The notes under the pieces are model-generated. The model ran no database searches. It had not been told where the DNA came from and saw only the letters and a list, made by a program, of their open reading frames with translations. Below are positions 1 through 9,112 of a stretch of DNA of 28,616 bases, piece after piece. This stretch comes from Chrysochromulina parva (lineage: Eukaryota > Haptophyta > Prymnesiales > Chrysochromulinaceae). The stretch spans positions 1 through 28,616 of the forward strand of contig PJAB01000371.1 of assembly GCA_002887195.1 (NCBI GenBank), given 5' to 3'. The translations under genes were made by a program, and so were the position numbers. Position 1 is the stretch's first letter. Every line of letters begins with the position of its first letter.

Positions 1-838
1 CGTTGGAGACGCCGGCGGCATCGAACCTGCGTGCACCGACGCGCCCGATGGCGCGCGCCCCCGTGGGGAACGCAAAGACGCACTCGACACCGTCGCATTA
101 CGACGGTGTCGAGCACAAGTCGTGGCTTCCATCGCCGCCGCCACCGCCGCCGCCGCCGCCTCCGTGGGCGTCAAGCCGCAGGTCGAGGCACCATATTCGG
201 CGCCGGTTGCGCCGCGCGGCGCGCTGCGTCGGCACCTTCGCCGCCGCACCTGCACAGCACGCGCGCGCGCTCCGCGCCATCGATCCGTGCTGCGGGCACA
301 AGCTGGCCCGATTGAGAGTCCGAGCGCAGCTCCTCCGTAGCGCGCGCGCGTCAAGGCGCGCGGCGAAAGGGGCGGGCAGGTCGATGGCGAATGGAGAGAT
401 GGTTGGGAGCAGCGCCGTCCTCCGACGCGCCTGGAGCCGGCCGCAGCGGGGCGGAGGCGCGCGTGCGCGCGGAACGCAAAAAAGGTGGTTCGGCCGAGTT
501 TTCGGGAGTCCGATTTCCGAAACGAACGCGACGTCGTTCCTGCAGGGATTCGGACCGGACCGAATCCGCAGAATTAATTTTTTTGTTTTTTTGGAAAGGT
601 GGTGCCCTGCAACGAGACGCCGAGGTCGAGAGTTTTTAGAGTTTTTGAGTTTTTTGAGTTTTTTCGTGTGTTTTCCATGGGAGTTGGTTTCGGGCAGGGG
701 AGTGTTCCTTTAATTATCGAAGAGGGGGTCCGCGCCAGTACCCTGAAGAGGCTGCTGCGCTCGCCTTTTTCAGGGTCCGCAGGATTTAGTAGGGTGAATC
801 GGTCGGTCGACGTGCGAGTCCGACCGACGGTGCCGCAT
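1..838. other. GC-rich leader region without a supported gene
   Basis: Several overlapping frames are open on both strands, as expected at this GC content, but none shows a recognisable domain. A CCG/CCA-type triplet run near 130-167 gives poly-Pro on the plus strand and poly-Gly on the minus strand. T-rich tracts near 570-592 and 630-665, including repeats of GAGTTTTTT, lie upstream of the first gene and could be promoter or 5' UTR sequence. The minus strand could hold the start of a divergent gene, but nothing supports one. Confidence 0.5.
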
Positions 839-1717
839 ATGAGCGCGCTCCTCCCTCCGCCGCCGCCCGAACGCACACGCGAGCTAGTCGAACTCCCCCT
901 GGAGCTCCTCTACCTCATCTTACAGCACGCCGCTCCGCTTGCACCCGGGCTGACCCTTTACAATGCCGACCTTCCAGGGCTTATGCACCACCCTCACCGC
1001 CAGGCGAGTGCGGCCATCGCTTACGCGCAATGGGTGCAATGCTTGCGCAGCGTGTGCCGCCGCTTCGGTGCCGCACCCTTTGCCGCCCAACGAGTCGTGC
1101 TTGTGAACCCACGCTCGAGCACGGCGACCGACAGCGAACTGCATGTGCCCCGCCCCGAGCACGCGGTGACGGCTGGGACGAACACTTGGATTCCGGAGGA
1201 CATATCGCTGCACCCCACCAAACCAGTCACCGTCTGGTACGAGGTGCGTGCCGACAGCCACAATTCGGAAGTGATCGGCGCCTTCTCCGAGACGCTCACG
1301 CGCTGGACGGATGGCCAGAGCGGTGAGGACGCGCTCACGTGGTACGCAGCGCCTCACCGGCACGACTTCACGTTCCGCGTGCGCATGTTCGACTTCCACG
1401 ACGACATGATGCTCGACGACCTCAACAACCCGCTAGGCGTGCCGAGCGCATCTACCCGGACGCCTTACCGGTTGCGCCACGGCGTCTGGCACTTGGTGTG
1501 CGTTCGCCTCTCTCAGAGCCACGCGGCCTACTCGATTGACGGCCATGACATCAATAAGTGCTACCTTGAACCAAACGTGTCGATGCCCTCGCGTGGCCGA
1601 ATCGGGATGGTCACGTACGACACGTCATACACATGGCGCAACCTGCACATTGTTCTCCCCGATCTCGAGCAGGAACTAGGCCGCGGGGCATGCGAAGGGC
1701 ACACGGGCAACATGTGA
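839..1717 (+). CDS. F-box-like protein with a C-terminal beta-rich (concanavalin/LamG-like) region
   Basis: The protein is 292 residues. I chose the ATG at 839 because the same frame upstream is T-tract and low-complexity sequence that reads like UTR. After a short Pro-rich start (residues 4-9) comes ELPLELLYLILQHAAP, then QCLRSVCRRFG at about residues 63-73. This spacing resembles an F-box helix set, which in known proteins binds Skp1 in SCF ubiquitin ligases. The remainder, about 95-285, is rich in beta-strand-like segments (TVWYEVRADSHNSEVIGAF, HGVWHLVCVRLSQSHAAYSI, GRIGMVTYDTS) and resembles a lectin/LamG-type sandwich that could recognise substrate. The gene ends 411 bp from the convergent hydrolase gene. 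The F-box call is moderate and the sandwich call is an inference. Confidence 0.65.
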   Translation: MSALLPPPPPERTRELVELPLELLYLILQHAAPLAPGLTLYNADLPGLMHHPHRQASAAIAYAQWVQCLRSVCRRFGAAPFAAQRVVLVNPRSSTATDSELHVPRPEHAVTAGTNTWIPEDISLHPTKPVTVWYEVRADSHNSEVIGAFSETLTRWTDGQSGEDALTWYAAPHRHDFTFRVRMFDFHDDMMLDDLNNPLGVPSASTRTPYRLRHGVWHLVCVRLSQSHAAYSIDGHDINKCYLEPNVSMPSRGRIGMVTYDTSYTWRNLHIVLPDLEQELGRGACEGHTGNM

Positions 1718-2128
1718 TCGGAGCCAGTCGAGCCGACGAGCCGCGCTCGTTTTCCTCGCGGTGTGGCTCTCGAGAGACGAGCGTTATACTTCTCGAGGCT
1801 GGTGAAGAGAGATGAGCGGGTCTGCAAAATGAGCCGAATCGAGTATACTCATCTGCCCGCCTGGGCATGGGCCTCCAGTCCGGACCCGACTCCCGAGACC
1901 GAGACCCTCCTCGCGACTGCAAGAGAGCTGCCAGACTCAGGGCTGCTCTTTTCGCGTGTTCACGCTATCCGGTGAACAGGGTTCAGAAATTAGGGCTAAG
2001 CTCAGACGGTTAAACGCGCGTTAGGTACAGAGCGGCGGGTTGTCACCCTTTGTAATTGAAGGTATTACGGCGTAACATCGGTTATTTTGAATGATCAACT
2101 TATCATTCGAAGGACAATCATCAGATGG
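1718..2128. other. convergent intergenic region
   Basis: This 411-bp stretch lies between the 3' ends of the F-box-like and hydrolase genes. It is less GC-rich than its surroundings from about 1970 to 2110. It probably holds both 3' UTRs. No RNA gene or conserved ORF is visible. Confidence 0.5.
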
Positions 2129-3628
2129 TTAAATCCCTTTCCCTGAACTCAACGGCACACAGCGCCGCCCTTCCCGACCCGCACCGCCTTCTCGCTCATG
2201 TTCGTTCGCAACGTACCATGAGAACGCCGCAGCCGTCGCCAAGACCAGGGCACCACAAAGCGCCGGGAGCCGAGCACGCGCAGTTTGCGCGAAGTTCCTG
2301 CGACGCGGCCCATGCGCCCCTCGCCGCAGCCAGTCACGCACATCGTCGAGAGCCTGCCAGCTGTGCGGCAGCCCAGCTCCGGGAGTTGCGCCCGCGTCGC
2401 TCTGGCCACACGCTTCTGTGTACATGGGGAAGACGTGCCACATGCGTGGGTAGATGCGCAGGCGCACGGGTGCCGCACAGCTCGCCTCGAGCGCGCGCGC
2501 GGCGAGCTCGGTCGCGTCGCCGAGCATCACCTCGGCGTCGCCCACGACCAGGAGCGTGGGCGGAAGCCATACGCGCAGGAGCGGGAGCGGCAGGAAGACT
2601 GGCGACACCCGAGGGTCTTGAAGCAGCTCACGCGGGGCGTACTTCATCGAGCACCTCACCGTGCTCTCAATCTCGGACGCCAGATCGCCCCCGTCGGAGA
2701 AGATGCAATCGCCGCGCATGGCCTTCTCGCACCATGCACGGGTGCTATACGACGGCAGGGACGCCGATAGATCAGTCCACGGTGAGATCAGCGCGAGGGC
2801 CGTCGGCGGACGCGGCACCACGGGCAGTGGTACACCCGGCGCCAGTTCGCCAAGCGCTAGCGCGGAGATCATGCAGAGCGCGAGGCCGCCGCCCGCCGAG
2901 TCGCCAACCACATACACCGCATCCGCAGCGCAGCGCCGCCACGTGCCGCCCGCCACGCCGCCGATGGGTGGGCCATGCTCCCAAAGCCATGCGAGCGCGA
3001 CGAGCGCATCGTGCAGTGCGGCAGGGAACGGGTTGGCCGGGCAGAGCCGGTAGTCGACGGCCAGCAGCGGCATCTCCGTGGCGAGTGCCAGGCGCGACGT
3101 CAGTGGACGGTAAACATCCGAGGGCGAATACCAGGCGTACCCGCCGCCATGCAAGAAGAGCACCCGACATCGGGACTCGCGCGATTGATAGTCGGAGCGC
3201 GCCTCGGCCGACGCCCACTGCAGATTCTCGGGAGGCAGCACCCATTCTGGCGCGCCATGCAAGTCGCAGCCTTTAGGACTGCGGACCGGCACGAAGGAAG
3301 CGCGCAGGTCCGCAGTCTTATCCAGGTCGGCATGGCCGCCATCGCCTGCCGCGCGCAGCTTGCGCACGCATGCGGCCACGATGTGCTCCGTGTGCCGAGG
3401 AATTCGATGTGTCGCCATCGCGTTCAGATCGAGCAGCGCCGCCTCCACTGCAGCACGGCTCACTCCCTCGGCCCCAGAGGCCACGAGCATGTTGTAGAGC
3501 GTGGTGGCGCTCGGGAGCTCTTTGCATGAAGCGCAGACAGCTCGGTAGAGTGCAGCGCGAGTGTCGGGATGCAAGATCGGCACAGACGCACCGGATACGG
3601 GAGAGACGGGGCGCCGGTGTCGAGGCAT
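2129..3628 (-). CDS. alpha/beta hydrolase, hormone-sensitive-lipase type (Abhydrolase_3), with C-terminal membrane anchor
   Basis: The protein is 499 residues. It carries the oxyanion-hole motif HGGG at 160-163, a DYRLCP strand at 192-197, and the nucleophile elbow GDSAGG with the likely catalytic Ser at 244. The acidic member of the triad probably lies in GDAEVMLGD (363-371), and the His is 398 in RMWHVFPMY. These are hallmarks of the hormone-sensitive-lipase/arylesterase family, which hydrolyses acyl esters. Residues 1-110 precede the core, are partly helical and match nothing I recognise. A hydrophobic segment at about 453-473 (LPALCGALVLATAAAFSWYV), next to Arg-rich sequence, suggests tail-anchoring in a membrane. 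The start at 3628 is the first Met of the frame and lies only 56 bp from the stop of the same-strand TLC gene. The natural substrate is unknown. Confidence 0.9.
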   Translation of the reverse strand: MPRHRRPVSPVSGASVPILHPDTRAALYRAVCASCKELPSATTLYNMLVASGAEGVSRAAVEAALLDLNAMATHRIPRHTEHIVAACVRKLRAAGDGGHADLDKTADLRASFVPVRSPKGCDLHGAPEWVLPPENLQWASAEARSDYQSRESRCRVLFLHGGGYAWYSPSDVYRPLTSRLALATEMPLLAVDYRLCPANPFPAALHDALVALAWLWEHGPPIGGVAGGTWRRCAADAVYVVGDSAGGGLALCMISALALGELAPGVPLPVVPRPPTALALISPWTDLSASLPSYSTRAWCEKAMRGDCIFSDGGDLASEIESTVRCSMKYAPRELLQDPRVSPVFLPLPLLRVWLPPTLLVVGDAEVMLGDATELAARALEASCAAPVRLRIYPRMWHVFPMYTEACGQSDAGATPGAGLPHSWQALDDVRDWLRRGAHGPRRRNFAQTARARLPALCGALVLATAAAFSWYVANEHEREGGAGREGRRCVPLSSGKGI

Positions 3629-3684
3629 TTTTTTGGGCGAATTTTTTCTGTTTCATGTGAAGATCAAAAACATCAAAAGGACTC

Positions 3685-4458
3685 TCACAAGAAAACAACC
3701 CTGCGCCTCTCCTCAACCGCCTCCTTACCACCTACGGCCCGCTCCCGCTGCCTCCAGCGCTGCCAAAGCGCGCTCCGGCCGACCACTTGGGCCGTCCAAT
3801 GAAGCTGTAGCGCTGCTAGCGCGAGCACGCTCGTGCTCACGATCACGTACCGAGCAGTGCTGCCCCAATCGGTGGCGCAACAAGCGAGGTGCACTGCCAG
3901 TATCGGGAACCACACGGCACGGATGGCGAGCCACGTGAAAGCAAAGGTAGTCTCGACAACCTGATTGCCACGCGCAATGTGACGCCGCAAGATGAGCAGA
4001 AATGTGTTCAGCTCGACGATCGTCAACATCGCCACGTATTTGAGATGCGGTGCGTGAGTGAGCGGATGCAGCAAGAGGAGCAACGTGACCGCGTGATGAG
4101 CCTGCAGAGTGGCCGGCGCCTTGACTACCGATGGCTGGCAAGCAATCCAAAGGGCATCAACCACGATGTAGCCCACCATGTAGAATGCAAGTGCTTGACG
4201 TACATCCGCGCGTTTGGTGGCCAGTGATGCCAGAGTCAGTGCCACCGCTGGTGGTAAGGCAGCGAGGTTGAAAAAATCGTGCATCTCCCAATCCTCGGGA
4301 ACGTAGAGAGTCGCACTTGTCGCGACTAGCGGCGGCGCAGCCCTCTCCAATCGGCTGTTCCGTAATCGGAGCCGCAAGTCACTATCGAGTGGCGGTGGTG
4401 TTGTGGGCACTGCTACCGTTACGGCGACTGCGACGACTGCGAGCAGCAGCAGCCTCAT
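3685..4458 (-). CDS. TLC (TRAM-LAG1-CLN8) domain membrane protein
   Basis: The protein is 257 residues when started at the Met at 4458, which opens a clear signal peptide (MRLLLLAVVAVAVTVAVP); an upstream in-frame Met at 4503 is less likely. Several hydrophobic helices follow. The pair LQAHHAVTLLLLL and, later, VELNTFLLILRRH match the conserved TLC pattern of a His-containing helix followed by an acidic, Thr/Ser and Asn/Arg helix. TLC proteins include ceramide synthases and lipid-sensing or lipid-transfer membrane proteins of the ER and plasma membrane. No extended ceramide-synthase (Lag1p) motif is seen, so lipid homeostasis is only a family-level inference. No intron is apparent. The gene lies in the same orientation as the hydrolase after it. 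Confidence 0.8.
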   Translation of the reverse strand: MRLLLLAVVAVAVTVAVPTTPPPLDSDLRLRLRNSRLERAAPPLVATSATLYVPEDWEMHDFFNLAALPPAVALTLASLATKRADVRQALAFYMVGYIVVDALWIACQPSVVKAPATLQAHHAVTLLLLLHPLTHAPHLKYVAMLTIVELNTFLLILRRHIARGNQVVETTFAFTWLAIRAVWFPILAVHLACCATDWGSTARYVIVSTSVLALAALQLHWTAQVVGRSALWQRWRQRERAVGGKEAVEERRRVVFL

Positions 4459-4599
4459 CTCATGTGATACGAGAATGATGAGCCGACTTCGCGACTTCGT
4501 CAAAATTCTGGTGGAACGGTATCCGGAAACCGGATAGCGTGCAACTGTTGCAAACGGAGCTCGAACGTGTCACGACTTTTGTTCAATCGGAAATACCGT

Positions 4600-5502
4600 T
4601 CACGGTCTGCTTATGATCAAAAGGTCGCCACGCTCAATTCGTCGCGTCGCGATACAGCGTACACTCACGTCCGAGGCTCGACTCCCTGCGCGCGGCTGAG
4701 GCGGGACACCGAGGATGATATTGCCACGATCAGCATGGTCATCGCCCCGGCACAGAAGGCCCTGCAACGGCGGGAGCAGCGCTGGACCTTCTGGCGCATC
4801 CTCACTGTAGCCCCATCGTCGCGCAGGCTCATCCTCCAAGCTTGCAACGGCGTTTGGCTCCGCAGCTACGGCCAGGGAGGGTAGCGTTGGTGGCGGAGTT
4901 GGCCACTGATGCGCCAGGACACGCGCGAATGCGTCACCCAGCACGCCGGTGAGCTCATCACGGCTCCAAGTCTGCTTGCGACTTGCGACATTTGCTTGTG
5001 CAGCACCGGGCACCCAAGCGCGCCGCGCCGCCAGCTCGACCTGAGGGAGCACGAGCTGAATGCCTTGACGGACGAGTGGTATCAGATCCGAGTCCAGAGC
5101 CGCGGAGGGCATGTCCCAGTAGGCACGCGTGACCGGGCTCCACGCAGACTCCCGGCTCAGAGCAGCAGAACCGAGCTGTTCCGCGGCACTGCCAGCGTAC
5201 CACGATTCGGCCTTGAAGTCGCGTACACGTTCGGCTGCTAGGAACGCAGCGAGGGCGACCGATCCGAAGCCAGGTCCGACGCGATCGGCAAGCAGCTGAA
5301 GGTCCCGACCAAACTCTCGGTCCGCATATGCCACCCTTGCCGTCAAGCACGCCCCATGACGGAGCTCCAAGATAGTATCGCCAGCCTGAGCTCCAACAAG
5401 AGAGCGAGCGGATAGACCCGTGCCCGTGAGCGAAGGCACCACTTCGACGCGATCCAGGCTTATTGACTGCGCGGCCAGCCACGTAGATAAGGACGCGAGC
5501 AT
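4600..5502 (-). CDS. SET-domain protein, SETD/Rubisco-LSMT-like, with degenerate catalytic end
   Basis: The protein is 300 residues from the Met at 5502. A longer frame to 5619 runs back into a tandem repeat and is unlikely to be coding. The N-terminus reads TGTGLSARSLVGAQAGDTILEL at about residues 25-47, matching the opening SET strand (G-G-L-A-x-x-x-I-x-x-G-x-x-I). LAAFLAAERV and ALDSDLIPL follow, then AFARVLAHQW as in the inserted helix of SETD3/SETD6/LSMT proteins. The end reads CIATRRIERGDLLIISRP, matching the last SET strand. In place of the expected Asn-His SAM-binding motif there is LLPPLQGLLCRGDDHADRG, and the usual terminal Tyr is absent (ISRP then stop). It may be a pseudoenzyme or a truncated copy, or a missed 3' exon may supply the end. 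Methyltransferase activity should not be assumed. Confidence 0.7.
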   Translation of the reverse strand: MLASLSTWLAAQSISLDRVEVVPSLTGTGLSARSLVGAQAGDTILELRHGACLTARVAYADREFGRDLQLLADRVGPGFGSVALAAFLAAERVRDFKAESWYAGSAAEQLGSAALSRESAWSPVTRAYWDMPSAALDSDLIPLVRQGIQLVLPQVELAARRAWVPGAAQANVASRKQTWSRDELTGVLGDAFARVLAHQWPTPPPTLPSLAVAAEPNAVASLEDEPARRWGYSEDAPEGPALLPPLQGLLCRGDDHADRGNIILGVPPQPRAGSRASDVSVRCIATRRIERGDLLIISRP

Positions 5503-5577
5503 GGACGAAAGATCGTCTGCCTCTGCGTTGAACGCTGGCCGGCCACAGCTCGTGGTTGAACGCTGGCCACCCAGCTC
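5503..5577. promoter_or_regulatory. short divergent gap between SET gene and oxygenase gene
   Basis: The two genes are head-to-head with at most about 75-215 bp between start codons, depending on which start the plus-strand gene uses. Any promoters here must overlap. The space is largely filled by the tandem repeat described separately. No TATA box or known factor site is evident. Confidence 0.35.
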
Positions 5578-5607
5578 GTGGTTGAACGCTGGCCACCACG
5601 AGCTGTG
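5527..5607. repeat. three tandem copies of a 26-28-bp unit with inverted ends
   Basis: Copies begin at 5527, 5555 and 5581, each starting GTTGAACGCTGGCC and continuing into an AGCTCGTG-type end. The end of the first copy (CACAGCTCGTGG, 5544-5555) is exactly inverted at 5596-5607 (CCACGAGCTGTG), so a 12-bp stem could form. The array sits in the divergent promoter gap. Confidence 0.85.
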
Positions 5608-8600
5608 ACTGAATCTCAAAACGTCGGAGATTTCAAGGTCGAGCGACAGCCCGCGTACGCCCTAGTCCCAGGAAACGACGACTTCCCCCGGCTTCGCGCT
5701 CAAGAAGACGCGCTCGCAATGGCGGCCCTCGCAGATGACTCCGTCATCCCGCTCTTCCCATGGAGGGCGAGCAAACACGCCCTGCCTGCTTCGATCGTTA
5801 CGACGCTGGGTGACACATTCCTTCTGCCGCATGAGTGTAGTCGACGCGTTCCTGCAGACCAAGCGTCGAATAAATCTCTGGCCCGCTGGCACCGCGCTGT
5901 CGAAGCCGCAACTGCAGCGTTTGCTCTGCACAGCCAGCAAGCCGGACGCGACGCCCCGGTCGCCGCACATGCCACCGACTTGGAGGTCGTGCGCACGGCA
6001 GGGGGCTGCGCTTTGTCACTTCCGCCTCATGGGAGCACTGCAGCTGGCTTCCTCCGTGCCCTCTTCCTTGTCGGTCCGGAGCCGCAAGCGCTGACCATGT
6101 GGCAACCGCACGCGGCCGCGAATCGAGCGGCTTACAAGTCCACGACATTCCACCCAGGGACCTTGTGGCTCCATCACTCGTCGATGGGCTTCCACACCCG
6201 ACCGCTGCCAAATGCATCTGCAGCAGCCTCCATTTGGCTCCGAGCCCTGATCTGGCTGCTGCCCGAGACGGCGCGCGGCGCCAAGAAGCGCAGACCCCGT
6301 CCAAGCAACCTGCCTGCGACCCTGTGGCACACGCCACTTGTGAGTCAGCGGACCGACGCCCTCGAGCATCTCGCGAGCCGCCTGCTGCGCTCGATACAGC
6401 GCTCGACAGAGGGCGTCGCCCGGGAGATGGCAGCCTCAGATGCTGCCTCAGATGCTGCCTCAGATGCTGGGAGCTGCAGGCCACCCGCGACGCGCACCGT
6501 GCTGCCAACGCCGCTCGCGAGGGCGGACGAGCTCGCGCTGGAGGCGACAGCCGCTCGATGGGCACTGCCGCTGCTGGCTTCGTCAGGTTCGTCGGCTTCG
6601 TCAGGTTCGTCATGGGCCGCGCCAGCGCCAGCGCCCTCCGACCCCGTCGCTCTCCGCGTACAGTCGGCTCTGCTGTGGGCCCTGCCGCCGGGGGCGTCGC
6701 TGCCTCCGCAGCCGGGTGCGCCCGGCCTTGTGCGTGTGCTCTTCGTCTTGGACGCGGGGGTCGAGGATGCGCTACGCTTGCACCTACTCGATCCTCGCCC
6801 CCCGTCGGTACGGCTACCGTCCCTCGGGCGTGCCGAGTGGCTCGCATGCAAGTGCTCACCGTGACGCCTCGCCACTCTCCCCACAGGTACGGCTACCGTC
6901 GCTCGGGCACGCCGAGTGGCCGTTTGGGCAGCGCAACGCGTACGTGTCGCCAATCACGCCGGCGGGCACTCTTCTCATGGTCCCCGCAGCCCTCGAGTAC
7001 CAGAGCGCGCGCCTGCCCGAGCACTCGCGCAGGACAGCTCGCTGGCTAGAGCTCATCCTCGATGAGCGCCGCGATGAGCGCCGCGATGAGCGCCGAGATG
7101 AGCGGGAACCGGCACCGCTCAAGACGGCGCCCGCTCCGGAGAGCCCATCAGCTTCGTCACGAGCTGCCCACAACGACGCCACCGCCACCGATCCCGTTGT
7201 CGCCGCCACCGACGACAGATCGCCAGTACTGCCGCGGACGGCGGAGCAGCCCTTCTTACCGGTATCGCCTCCCACGACGACGCGCCTGCACGCGACGCTC
7301 GTGACGACGCGCCGCTACCGGGACGGCGCGTCAGTCGCGGCCCTCCGCGCGGCAGCCAAAGTGATCCGCAGCCACGCCCGCACACGCCCGAGCGCCAATG
7401 TGAGCAATGTGGGCGGCTGGCAGAGTGCGCCAGATTACCTAATGGAGGAGCCTATGCTATTCAAGCCGCTCTACCCGCTTGTCTACCAGGCGATCGTCGC
7501 GCACCTGGCGCACACGCTGCCCAACACGACGCCCAACGGGTCGTCGCCGGCTCTCGACATTCGGCTCTCTGGATGGGCGAATGCCAACGGTCGAGGCCAC
7601 TCGAATGCACTCCACGATCACGCCGATCAAGACTGGGCGCTCTCGGGCTTGCTCTACCTTGAGGACGGCGGCGATGCAGCATGCAGGCTGACGCTTCGAA
7701 ACCCTACCGGCGCGCCCCTTGCGCATGCACAGCCTGCGCCGCCGCTCGCGGGGCAAGCGGTCGTCTTCCCTTCATGGGTCCAGCATTGGGTTCCCGCGCA
7801 TTGCGGCTCCAAGCGGCGCTTGTCCGTCGCCTTCAACGCGGCAGTGCTGTTGCCCGATCGACGCTGGCCGGATGGGGCGCCGTCTCGGGCACTGCCCAAC
7901 CTCGAGGCCACGCTCGCGACGGCGCGTGCGGACCTCGAGCAGCGGCGGCGCCCACGACGGCGCGGCGCCGCGGCGGACGACGGAGATGCCCACGACGACG
8001 CGTCGTACCGGCATGAGCTGTGGCCCCTGCAAGTGACCCGCGCCCACGCCGCGCCGAGCGCGGCCATCGACGACGCCTTGACGAAACTGGCACTCTTGGC
8101 CGTTACGGGCACTCTCGGCCACCTTGACGAAACTGGCATTCTCGGCCATCTTGACGAAACTGGCACTCTCGGCCCAACCACTGCAAAGGTGACCGTTTCT
8201 GCCGCCACGAGTGCCGCTGAGGCGCCGCACGGGCTAGGCACGTGCGCAGCCTCTGCGCTGGCGGCAGGGCCAACTCCATTTGTGCCACGCTGCTGCTACC
8301 TTGCACTCTCGCCCCCACCTGGCGGGCAGGATGCGCCGAGATATGCGCCGAGATATGCTCCTGGGCGAGATCTGGGCGAGATCTTGTCCGGCCAGGATGC
8401 GGCGCTGGCGGACGCGCTCAGAAACAGCGGGAGGGTCGGCGGGGCGGTCGGCAGGGAGGGCTGTGCCGGCGGGGAGGGCTGTGCTGCATGCTCCGAGATA
8501 TGCTCCGAGATGGCTCTTGCGCCACTACTGGCTCCTATCGAGGCCGCAGTGCGCGCCCACTTGCTCGAGAGACCGCACGGCGACCTCGAACCATGGCCAC

Positions 8601-9112
8601 CCGTGGAGGGCGCGCGCGCCGTGGCGGGCGGGCGCGCCGTGGCGGGCGGGAGAGTCCGCGTGCTGCTCGAGGCGCTGGCGGCAGATCATGCGGATTGGCT
8701 GCCGAAGGGGAAGGATACGATGCGGTGGCCTGTGGGCGAGCAGCGCCGCACCCGACCGTTGGCGAATGGCGTCTTCTTCCTACCGTCCGCAGCCAGATCG
8801 AGTGTCCCCCCGGATGCCGCCGACGCGCCCGAGACCAGCGTGGCCAATTGCAGCTCGAGCCGCTCGCTGATCGTGCCTGACTGGCGGACGGGCGCGGCAG
8901 GCGACCTGCAGGCTCACATCGAGCTGCGAGAGCATATGGGCCAAACAGACACAGATACGGGCGGCCTCGCGGCCCCCGACGGCAGCCTCTTCGTCTACCC
9001 ACCAACCGCGCGGAGCTTTGTCCTCCAGCGCGCCCGCTGCATCGCAACGTTGGCCGGCGCCAGGCCGTCGAGGCTGGCCGCGCTGGCGTTTCGCGTGCTC
9101 CTGGACGAGTAG
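5578..9112 (+). CDS. large 2OG-Fe(II) oxygenase-like protein (two exons: 5578-6807, 6887-9112)
   Basis: The two exons join in phase 0 at 6807/6887 and give about 1151 residues; the start may instead be the Met at 5719. In exon 2, SNVGGWQS (about 7404-7427), LHDHADQDWALSGLLYLE (about 7609-7662) and VVFPSWVQHWVPAHC with RRLSVAFNAA (about 7761-7845) match the putative 2OG-Fe(II) oxygenase family with a WQS opening. HAD would be the HxD metal pair, the His of VQHW the distal ligand, and the Arg of RRLSVAFN the 2-oxoglutarate contact. Two flanking segments look like further jelly-roll ends: TTFHPGTLWLHHSS with SPITPAGTLLMVPAALEYQS, and DGSLFVYPPTARSFVLQRAR. The protein may therefore hold three related modules, only the central one complete. 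In-frame minisatellites interrupt the linkers. The substrate is unknown. Confidence 0.75.
6808..6886 (+). other. intron A: 79-nt introner-like intron
   Basis: Donor GTACGG is at 6808 and acceptor CCCCACAG ends at 6886. Removing these 79 nt joins frame 1 to frame 2 with no lost codon (…PPS|VRLPSLGHAEW…), while reading through hits a stop at 6862-6864. The first 33 nt of the intron match the first 33 nt of the downstream exon at 30 positions. From 6841 the intron carries the shared module CTCGCATGCAAGTGCTCACC followed by GACGCCTCG and CCCCACAG, which recurs in the introns at 20727 and 28076. GCTCACC is a plausible branch point. Confidence 0.88.
7061..7108 (+). repeat. 12-bp in-frame tandem repeat (DERR)
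   Basis: GATGAGCGCCGC starts at 7061, 7073 and 7085, with a slightly diverged copy at 7097. It encodes DERR repeats in the oxygenase-like protein, a charged linker that keeps the frame. Confidence 0.9.
8075..8173 (+). repeat. diverged tandem repeat (LDETG units)
   Basis: TTGACGAAACTGGCA occurs at 8078, 8124 and 8151, with ACTCTCGGCC-type sequence between the copies. It encodes a repeated HLDETG(T/I)LG segment in the oxygenase-like protein. The last two copies are 27 bp apart and stay in frame. Confidence 0.85.

Noticed and set aside
3..713. Plus-strand frame with a poly-Pro run at the window start
   Set aside because: No domain, Arg/Ala-biased composition and overlapping open frames in other registers; not separable from noise.
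5798..6859. Minus-strand frame of about 350 codons in the oxygenase-like gene
   Set aside because: Arg/Ala/Pro-rich shadow of a well-supported plus-strand exon.
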